A DNA stretch of 35,210 bases from an uncultured Crocinitomix sp. Its GTDB lineage: Bacteria > Bacteroidota > Bacteroidia > Flavobacteriales_D > Crocinitomicaceae. The notes beneath the pieces are model-generated. The model was not told the DNA's origin. It did no database searches and worked only from the letters and a program-made list of their open reading frames with translations. Location: contig CAKZON010000034.1 in assembly GCA_937136425.1 (NCBI GenBank), positions 1-35,210 of the forward strand, written 5' to 3'. The position numbers were made by a program, and so were the translations under genes. Below, piece after piece: positions 12,601-19,000 of this stretch; positions within the stretch are counted from its first letter, which is position 1; each line of letters begins with the position of its first letter.

Positions 12601-12881
12601 CTCCACCTACGAGTGATGTTGAAGAAAAATTGGTGACAATTTGGGAGAAAGTACTTGGTCGTGAGAAGATCGGAATCAAAGATAATTTCTTTGATCTAGG
12701 GGGACATAGCCTTAAGGTAATTAGAATCTTAGGATTAATTGAAAGTGAATTTGATGTAGTAGTAGATGTAAAAAATATTTTCCAGACACCTACAATAGAA
12801 AAAATAGCCGTTGAAATAGATTTTCATCTTAACAACAGAAAGCTGAAAAACAGCGAGATAAAACAAACGATTGAAATTTAA
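3462..12881 (+). CDS. NRPS: docking-C-A-PCP-E-C-A-A-PCP (two modules, tandem A domains)
   Basis: A 3139-residue peptide synthetase. Order, in approximate residues: TubC-type N-terminal docking domain 1-52; condensation 70-500 (HHIISDG, His206); adenylation 530-1010; carrier with Ser1063 (DLGGDSIKS); epimerization 1113-1545 (His1244 in HHLVIDA, then EGHGREE and TVGWFTS); condensation 1577-2000 (HHILMDG, His1718, D-donor style opening MSPMQQGFYFHWL); adenylation 2033-2525; a second adenylation 2560-3035 with no carrier between the two; carrier with Ser3083 (DLGGHSLKV); and a short tail ending KQTIEI. Hand-read codes are DGENVGTIDK (basic, Orn-like, tentative), DVQSIYHVIK (Pro-like, no carrier) and DLTKIGHIGK (Asp). 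It should therefore add a D-configured basic residue and then L-Asp to the chain from the PKS. There is no thioesterase. It starts 3 bp after the PKS and lies 20 bp before the next NRPS, without a Shine-Dalgarno site. Confidence 0.96.
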   Translation: MEVSTLIEKLIANGISVSLDGEELRVRFKGDSIDPELLALLKENKQKMITYLSQVERNYANEIQPSDLSDDYPVSDGQYRLWVLSQNQDQNLAYNIHGEFTINNVTQVEKLKDSIYAVINRHESLRTVFLSNTEGEVRQRVIPFSEFNFTIEVENFVENENVQVAIKQKIGNDLKLEFDLENGPLVRIRLFQIAEADYIFYYNMHHIISDGWSMGILYRDVLGFYEGDISGVLPALPELNIQYKDFSVWQKKRSTLPEYEKSKTFWNEHHAGEIPLLDLPSKLKRPEIKGVNGHRFQMVFSNDFSHRIKAFSKENGAGLFTFLQTSLNTLFFRYTGLNTITVGSPVAGRTRPELADQIGFYVNTLAIKNKLEGKASFLTSFDDFNKNIRECLMHQDYSLDELINDLKIKKEPSRSGLFDIMIELQNELEGSSGITPGVINDLGSCNCKFDVSFIFQEQGEHLALIVEYDTEVYEKLFMERMISHFENLSLSAIENPNQSINQLEYLSLAERQSQLVDFNQTERDYSKQNNVIGLFENQVEKNSNKVAFKYEDHAETYDELNKKANQFGRYLRDKLNVKNGEPVGIKLKRSPEVIYAVLGVLKAGGAYVPIDPAYPEQRINYLIEDSTCNILINEDFLKEFEKNQDSFSQENLAITTTGNDLAYIIYTSGSTGKPKGVMIQHESIVCRLQYMINIYDFNENDVALFYRSYSFDGALEEYLLPFVAGATCVVAESLFEQNLLENIKEYIPHFGITKVNMPPVLLNEFANSISEEEKEEIQKTLKHLVSGGDKLSSELAATTLEVFPLVKLHNTYGPTENTIDSTHLVLDQYNRGDLLSIGFPVENTKAYILDSNEQLLPIGLPGELCFSGIGLAKGYLNRPELTAEKFVTNPYLEDALMYRTGDLACWHPNGEIEFLGRLDDQIKIRGFRIELGEVESAMLNVDGVRDAVVLVRENETDQKELVAYLVVDEDLNAVTLRAALKKSLPDYMIPAGFVQLEKIPVTVNGKANRKALASLPISQLETGKSFVPPQTEKEIMLAAIWQSVLKQGEVGLNDNFYDLGGDSIKSIQIISRLKEKGFTLKVADLLKNPEFTDFVSMASKWDQFVDQSPVTGNVELTPIQNHFFQNSNIPNKSHYNQSVMLDWNGNVDQEIFHDVIEKLFEHHDALRLIFKKEENQWIQNNNPVEGFNSYLSFHSISELEKQGKNLETICNETQQSFELNEGPLFKAIVFQSEKVDQVAFFAHHLVIDAVSWRVLLQDFATLYSQAKINATFKLPLKTNSFQEWSLHLKSYAKNSLANDERTYWNTVRKRINGLNSIAKNNALESSRKYETISFELNESLTKSFKEDCYQAYKTTANDILLTALGEAMSDIFDVQASSVLLEGHGREELFDNIDVSRTVGWFTSLYPFVLEIEKTTETVGLRTNWVKVKEDLRQIPNKGIGYGLLEYSGDYSEPIACDIVFNYLGEFNENNNESVDLFQFSELDQGNLIANENDALGAKLSVSGIIVKGKLSINLRFKSGTFESEKIKQLNSAYQYKLETIISQLSEQCEVYSTPSDYSYTKLSIEEYESLIQEYSVEDFYLMSPMQQGFYFHWLQDRKSQTYFGQKSFGIQGSNLDLEKVKYSFESLIDRHAVLRTSFVTKYGGAPLQIVQSNVACNFKVIELPQQLISAEEINAFLEEVKNEDRAESFDLNSGSQMRLTIVVLNNNSYEFIWSNHHILMDGWCVSILLNEFYTILNSDFPLNDSLLDPPAAYSNYIKWLDTVDTKDGKAFWKNYLEGYNTRTTLPSKKGNKKPFMTKSEYVFDLEQLNLIQKVCRDLQVTENTFLQTVWGYLLSVYNATDDVVYGAVVSGRPSHIDGIEDMVGLFINTIPVRIKYTADDTPKSLLKRMQAQAIESLPYHYLNIAEVQEQSALGNLLIDHIMVYENYAVQELKEAPNQELEIKSQDVFEQNNFEFSIQILPTENETKLVFNYDQNQYTQEFIDRYFIHISSICKAFTGQLDQPLLELSAPFESDVSDLDSFNDTDVAYTSLTVMELFEKKVSENPNTIALVCKDDSWSYSKLNERANQLAECFRNEYGIQNNSLVGVLINRSFDSVACMMAIMKAGAIYVPFDPRNMTDRMQNSIEELELDLLIVDQERFSDMENVVDIDKLNLANYLGGNTSSNVSLDQGAFIIHTSGSTGKPKGVLQTHKMLSNLIQWGMQDAEMEESLCYLQYSSFGFDVSIQDCWTALCNGGSLYVVPDEMRMNFPVLLREIVRNKVEVLSFPYTVLNEFYNLYQKDSFKGHEIKHIISYGEKLVLSENLLQFLNESPHNIKVHNHYGPSETHVITTCTLSRDEETITKNPGIGKPIANTKIQILDSKGQSVPIGSKGEIYVQGASLALGYVGNEKLTEEKFGLKLVNSQERLYKTGDMGRWLSDGTIELLERIDNQIKISGYRVELEEIEAVIREQASINQVKVIAAKNEALNEKYLIAFVVGNETFSEIDLAYSLEGKLPSYMIPSEIRNVSELPITVNGKVDGEKLLGWASQKEIEKELSQEDLLALQPKLDPVLFTNKFSETIIERFQKQAEINPDSIAIEGGRISLTYDELNKKANQLAAYLRDNHTLSGNELIGIKLERSPNVLIAILAVLKVGGAYVPIELNNPEDRVQAIINDSQLKLIIDTAEWNKWEEQSMNYASHNEKITRSQEDLVYVIFTSGSTGKPKGVMITEAALNDYVDGIIEKTNLGDCKTFGMVSTFSADLGYTILYPSLILGGHLKLFTSEEVKSPTFMSEQKVDCVKIVPTHWRFLNEDGRFFAPNKCLILGGEELKRSWVRKVANKAPECQVYNHYGPTETTIGKLIHKVDLANEKDEIPIGSTIGRNQIFILNKENAEVSQGEIGEIFIAGRGVAKGYVNNTELTDLKFGNFLDNQIRIYRTGDLGKQLPNGEVLFCGRADEQVKIRGYRIELGEIEGALQRMSEVKSAAVIALPNKNGEPEIAAYVVFEGAALEIETMRERLSNTLPDYMWPAHYVQQDSLPFTTNGKLDKKALPLPNELDRTHQKEYAPPTSDVEEKLVTIWEKVLGREKIGIKDNFFDLGGHSLKVIRILGLIESEFDVVVDVKNIFQTPTIEKIAVEIDFHLNNRKLKNSEIKQTIEI
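3669..8171 (+). other. NRPS module 1: C-A-PCP-E, basic (Orn-like) residue, D-configured
   Basis: The condensation domain opens with VSDGQYRLWVLSQ (L-donor/acyl type), which suits a PKS acyl donor. The A-domain code, aligned by hand to the gramicidin Phe domain, is DGENVGTIDK. Glu at position 239 favours a positively charged side chain, and the code shares E, N, G and I with the ornithine-type code DMENLGLINK. Ornithine, lysine or an N-hydroxy derivative are all possible. The epimerization domain keeps its histidine pair and the EGHGR glutamate but has Ala in place of Gly in HHxxxDG. Confidence 0.6.
8190..12878 (+). other. NRPS module 2: C-A-A-PCP, predicted L-Asp
   Basis: The condensation domain is of the D-donor type expected after an epimerization domain. 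Two adenylation domains follow in a row. The second, just before the only carrier, has code DLTKIGHIGK, one conservative change from the aspartate code DLTKVGHIGK. No epimerization domain follows, so the residue should remain L. The first adenylation domain is described separately. Confidence 0.8.
9558..11036 (+). other. Carrier-less adenylation domain (Pro-like code), first of a tandem pair
   Basis: Residues about 2033-2525 form a full-length A domain: HTSGSTGKPKGV at about 2177, NHYGPSETH, YKTGDMG, and the A10 lysine at about 2518 in PITVNGK. The code reads DVQSIYHVIK, close to proline DVQLIAHVVK but with Tyr at 301, where Ala is usual. The A8 motif is altered: ERIDNQIKIS then GYRVELEEIE, with Glu, Ser and Glu where Gly, Arg and Gly are normal. 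Only about 35 residues separate it from the next A domain, with no GGxS carrier motif. It may be a relic of a deleted Pro module, or it may still work in trans. Confidence 0.85.
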
Positions 12882-12901
12882 TAGCCCAAAGAAATTGAAA
12901 T

Positions 12902-13066
12902 ATGGATGACTTACTCGAAAGAATAAAAGCCAACAATATCATCATAGAAGAGCAGGATAGTAAATTGAAATTGCATTTCCTGACGGATATCATTAACCAA
13001 GAGTTAATTTCTGAAATTAAGGAACGTAAGGAGGAGCTATTGCATTTACTCCAAAATCAAAAAAAT
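12902..13066 (+). other. TubC-type N-terminal docking domain of the second NRPS
   Basis: Residues 1-55 repeat the docking pattern: LLERIKANNIIIEEQDSK, a hairpin KLKLHF, then NQELISEIKERKEELLHLL. The upstream protein in gene order ends KQTIEI. Confidence 0.82.
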
Positions 13067-16000
13067 AGGGTTGATCGAATAGATCCTGTGCCACTGTCGG
13101 ATGAGGGATATAAGCTTTCCTCGGCGCAATATCGCTTGTGGGTATTGGGGCAATTTGAGGAAGGAAGCGTTGCGTACAATATGCCAAGGGCAATAACGCT
13201 CGAAGGAGAATATAATAAAGAGTTGCTCTCTAACGCTATTAAGCAAGTTATTGATCGGCATGAGATATTAAGAACCGTTTTTCGTGAAAATGAAGATGGG
13301 GAAGTAAGACAATGGGTGTTGAAAGGAGAGGAAATTAATTTTCAATTGGAATTTTTGGATTTTAAAACCCATGATCAACCTGATAATGAGGTAGAAAAAT
13401 ATATTCAAAAGGATTCTTTTAAAAGATTTGATTTTGAAAATGGACCTTTATTAAGAGCGGTTTTATTTCAAACGAAAGAAGAGAATTTTGTGCTGTATTT
13501 TAATATGCATCACATCATTAGTGATGGTTGGTCAATTGATGTGTTGAGCAAAGATGTATTAGCCTATTATAAAGGACTTTCTGCTGATGAAGAAGTAGAT
13601 TTAGAACCTCTTAAAGTTCAATATAAAGACTACGCAATTTGGCAATCAGAAAAGTTTGCTTCTGAAACATTTGAGAAACATAAAACATTTTGGTTAGATC
13701 AATTGTCAGGAGAACTTCCAAAATTGAACTTACCATCTTTCATTAAACGGCCTTTGGTTAAAACGTATGATGAAAGAACATTAGAAACCTATTTGTCGGA
13801 AGAACTTTCTCAAAAATTGAATCAATTTTGTCGCGAGAATTCTGGTTCGTTGTTCATGGGCGTATTGGCTGGTGTAAATGCCATTTTACACCGATACACA
13901 AACCAAAAAGACTTTATAGTTGGAAGTCCTGTTGCCGGAAGAGAGCAGCAGGAATTAGCTGAGCAAATTGGGTGCTATATAAATGTTTTACCCTTTAGAA
14001 ATCAAGTTCAAGAAAATCAAAGCTTTTTAGATTTATTTAGTACTGTAAGGGAAAATACAATTGCAGCTTATGATCATCAAGAATATCCTTTTGACAAGTT
14101 AATTGAAGATCTAAACCTGAAAAGAGATATGGGCAGAAGTCCTGTATTTGACATGATGGTTGTAATGCAAAACATTTCAGAAGTTGAAAGCGATCAAAAT
14201 TCAGGTTTTAGTCATTCAGATCAAATCAAAGATCTAGGAAAAGGAAAAGGTAAGTTTGATTTGAACTTTATATTCTTTGAAATTGGTGATCGAATTTCAT
14301 TGAAAGTTTCTTACAATGAAGACGTTTATGAAAAACCGTTAATAGAACAATTAATTCGCCATTTTAAATCTTTATTGAGCTTAATGCTTGATAAAGTAGA
14401 CAAACCTCTTGGTGAATTAAATTACATATCTGAAGAGCTGCATGAAGAGTTGGTTTATGAATTGAATGCGACAGATTTGGCCTATTCTGATGAGTTGACA
14501 CTTGTTGATATTGTTGAAAGTAGAACAAGTAAAACGCCAAATAATGTCAGTTTTATAGATGAGAATCGAAGTATAACTTATCAGGAATTGAATGCTTTTT
14601 CCAATCAAATTGGGCATGAGCTTAAGCAGCAAAATGTTTTGAGTGGTGATTATGTTTGTTTACACATGTCTCGCTCGGTCGATTTAATTGCATCTCTAAT
14701 TGGAGTCTTAAAATCTGGTGGAGTGTATGTTCCTTTTGAACCGACCATTCCTGCAGCAAGAAAAGAGCATATTATTGATCAACTCAACGTTAAGGTAATC
14801 ATCACTGATCATGAAAATTTAGATGGAGTGATGGAGATTTTGCCCAATTTACCGCAACTTGAAAAAGTAATTTGTTTGGGGAATCAATTGAACATGCAAG
14901 ATGAACGAATTATTGGTGAAGAGAAGGTTCGCGAAAATTCGGTGGACAACTTGAATATCACTATTAATCCTTTAGATGAAGCTTATATCATTTTTACATC
15001 AGGTTCTACAGGAACTCCAAAAGGAGTGGTTGTTCAGCATCAACCGGTAATTAACTTGGTAGAGTGGGTGAATAATACATTCAATATTTCAGAGGATGAT
15101 AAACTACTGATGGTAGCAAGTATCAGTTTTGATTTATCAGTTTATGACATTTTTGGAACAATCTTAGCGGGTGCAACAGGTAGAATTGCGAGCCACGAAG
15201 AATTAAAAGGGAGTGAACAACTAGTTGAGATTATTTATAATGAGGGGATTACATTTTGGGATTCTGCCCCAGGCGCATTAAGTCAATTAATGCCTCATAT
15301 TCTTGAAAAAGGAAAAGAGGGGATCAAAGGAAAATTACGTTTGGTATTCATGAGTGGAGACTGGATTCCATTACCAATAGCAGATGAATTAAAGCAATGC
15401 TTTGAAAATATTCAGGTGATTGCGTTAGGAGGAGCTACTGAAGCTGTTATTTGGTCTAATTACTACCCAATCGGAGAAGTCAATTCTCACTGGCAAAGCA
15501 TTCCTTATGGAAAACCGATTCATAACGCCTACTATTATGTTTTAGATGATGAATTAAAACCTTGTGCTTATGGTGTAGAAGGTGATTTGTATATCGGAGG
15601 AAAAGTATTGGCAAAAGAGTATAAAAATGCACCAGAATTAACGTCTGGAAAATTTCTTAAAACTCCTTTTAAAAAGGGAGAAAGGATTTATAAAACAGGA
15701 GATCGAGCACGATTCTTTTTTGATGGAAATATTGAGTTTAGAGGAAGAAAAGACCACCAAGTTAAAATTCGTGGCTACAGAATTGAGTTGGGAGAAATAG
15801 AACAAAACTTATTGAACATTGATACTATTGAAGATGCAGTTGTATTAGCTGTAGGTGAAGATAGAGGAGAGAAAGAATTGGTTGCATATATAGTTTCTAG
15901 CGAAACGGAGAACTTGGTTAATTTACGTTCACAATTACGTAAAAACCTTCCAGAATATATGTTACCTGGACGCTATGCACAATTGGATAAAATTCCGGTT

Positions 16001-19000
16001 ACTGTTAATGGTAAGGTTGACAAGAAAAAATTAGCGGCACTAGAAGGCCTTGAGATGGCAAGTGGTGTAAATTATGTTGCGGCTTCTTCTGAAACTGAAT
16101 GTGCCCTTGTTGAAATTTGGGAGATTGTTTTAAATCGTGAAAAAATTGGTGTTAATGACAACTTTTTTGATTTAGGAGGAGATTCAATTAAATCCATTCA
16201 AGTTGTTTCTCGACTAAGAGAGCGCGGGTATAAGTTAAAGGTTGAGCAAATTCTTAGAAATCCGGTATTAAGAATCTTGGCTGAGAAGGCCGAGATTATA
16301 GAAGAACATATTAGTCAAGAATTAGTTACTGGTGAGGTAGTGTTAGCTCCAATTCAAAAACTGTTTTTTGAAGATGATAACATACTCAATAAAGGACACT
16401 ATAATCAATCTGTGGTGTTAGCCTGTAAAGAGCGAATTGATCTGCAAGGATTAAGAAATTGTCTAGATATTATCGTTGAGCATCATGATGCATTGCGAAT
16501 GTCTTTTACAACAGATGAAAATCTTGTAACGCAAATCAATCAGGGCAATGAGGATAATGCATACAGCTTGTTTGAGCATGATTTTATTTCTTCGGATAAT
16601 CCTGAGTTATCCATGGAAAAAGCTGCGAGTCAAATTCAAAGAGAATGTGAATTGAATAATGGCGGACTTTTTAGAGTAGGTTTATTTCATCTTCCAAAAG
16701 GAGACCGCCTCGTATTAATTTGTCACCACCTTGTTGTAGATGGTGTGTCGTGGAGAATAATTCTTGAAGATTTAACGCGTCTATACGATCAATTTTTGAA
16801 CAATGAAAATTTGACACTTCCTTCGAAAACGGTTGCTTATCAAACTTGGACAGATCGGATGCAGGCTTGGGCAACATCTGACAATTTAAAACTAGACTTA
16901 AAATATTGGCGTGATTTTCAAAAAGAGTTAGAGGTGTCAAATGGCATTCAAACAGGGGTAGAATATAAAGAAAAGGCAACCTTTATTGAGGAGTCTTTTC
17001 AATTAAGCGCAGAAAAAACCAAGGACCTTCAGACAAAGGTTAATAGTAAGTTTGGAACAAAATCTAATGAAATTGTATTAAGTGCATTTGCGCATTCAGT
17101 AAAAAAGAAATTTGGGAAATCCCAATTTACAATACAATTAGAAGGACATGGTAGAGATGAGGTTGCTGATAACTGTGATGTAAGTCGAACAGTCGGATGG
17201 TTTACTTCTGTGTATCCTGTTCTTATTGGAGAGAAAGAAATGAGCGATAACCCGCTAGATGGTTTGGTTCACGTAAAAGAAAAATTGCGAAGAATTCCTC
17301 AAGGGGGAATTTCTTATGGTCTTCTTCAAGCAAAAGGAGAAATCAAAAATAGAATTGCCGCAGATATTACCTTTAATTATTTGGGTGAATTTGGATTAAG
17401 TGAAGATGAAAGTAAAAGGTTTTTCTCCTTTTCAGATGAAGCTAAAGGAAACGATTCTGCTGAAATAAACGGGAAATTTCTTGCGACAGATTTAAGTATA
17501 ACAGGAATAATAGAAAGTGGAGTTCTAACACTTATTTTATCAGGAAAAACTTCAAAATATAACCGAGAAGTATTGGTAGAGCTTAGAGATGCTTTTCAAG
17601 ATACATTAACGCAAATCATAGAAACGTTAAAAGAGGTTGAAGAAACAAGTAAAACACCGGTAGATTTTACTTTCAAGGGAATAACTATAGATGAATTGAA
17701 TACACTGGAGAATCCTGAGCAGATTGAAGATGTATACAAGCTTTCTCCATTGCAAGAAGGAATGTATTTTCATTGGTTGGCAAACCCAAATTCAGCGTAT
17801 TATTTTCAGCAGTTCGGTTATCGAATTAAAGTGCCTGGAGGAAGTCTAGAAGATCTTCAAAAGAGTTTTAATCATGTTGTTGCTAGACATGCCGTGCTTC
17901 GAACTGAATTTACGAACGACATTGCAGGAGAACTACTTCAAATTGTACGAAAAGAATCAAATGAAAATCAATTTTTTATTGCTGAAATATCCTCAAATAT
18001 TGATCAAGAACAGTTCATTTTAAATTTAAAACAAGAAGATAGAGAAAAAGGATTCGACCTTTCAGTAGGTTCGCAAATGAGGTTAACTGTTGTACCATTG
18101 GGTAATGAATCATATGAATTTGTTTGGAGTTGTCATCATATTTTGATGGATGGTTGGTGTATCGGAATCTTGGTGAAAGAATTCTATCAAAAATTATATG
18201 CATTGATTTCTGGAGCAGCGTTGAAAGAAGAATCTGCCCCAAAATACAGTGATTATTTATCATGGTTAGATACAATTAATCCTGCAGATTCAAAGGCATA
18301 TTGGTCCGGTTATTTAGAAGATGTTCAACAGCCAACAGGAGTGCCATTTAAAAAGCAAATTGATTCACCAGTTGAAAATGTTTATTCGAAAAAATCATTT
18401 GGGTTTGAAAAAGATGCGTTAGAAGAATTAAGGAGCACCTGTAAACGATTAGAAATAACTGAAAACACAATGATTCAGTCGGCATGGGGGTATTTGTTAT
18501 CAAAATACAATGCAACGGATGATGTCGTTTTTGGTGGAGTAGTATCTGGCCGCCCAGGAGAAATTGAACGCGTGGATGAAATGGTAGGTCTTTTCATTAA
18601 TACGATACCTGTAAGAATTAATAGAGAAAATATTGATTCTCCACAAGGTTTAATGAAAAAAGTGCAAAAGGAAGCGCTTGAAAGTTTACCACATCATTAT
18701 GCCAACTTATCTGAAGCTGTTGCTGCAAATCAATTTGGAATTGATTTGATTGACCATATTTTAATCTTTGAAAATTACGCCATCCAAGATTTATCCGAGG
18801 AAGGAGCGGAAGATAATATGGAGGTCTTAAGTCGATCTTCTTTTGATCAAAATCATTATGATTTTAGTATTCAAATAATGCCTGGCCGCGAAAGAATGGA
18901 AATTTGTGTGGTTTACAATACCAATCGTTATTTCGAAGAAGACATGAATCGATTGTTGGATCATTTTAATAATATACTTCAAGTTTTCTTTACTCAACCT

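Noticed and set aside
13106..14600. Heterocyclization (Cy) domain for the Cys-like module
   Set aside because: The active motif is HHIISDG, a standard condensation motif; the DxxxxD motif of cyclization domains is absent.
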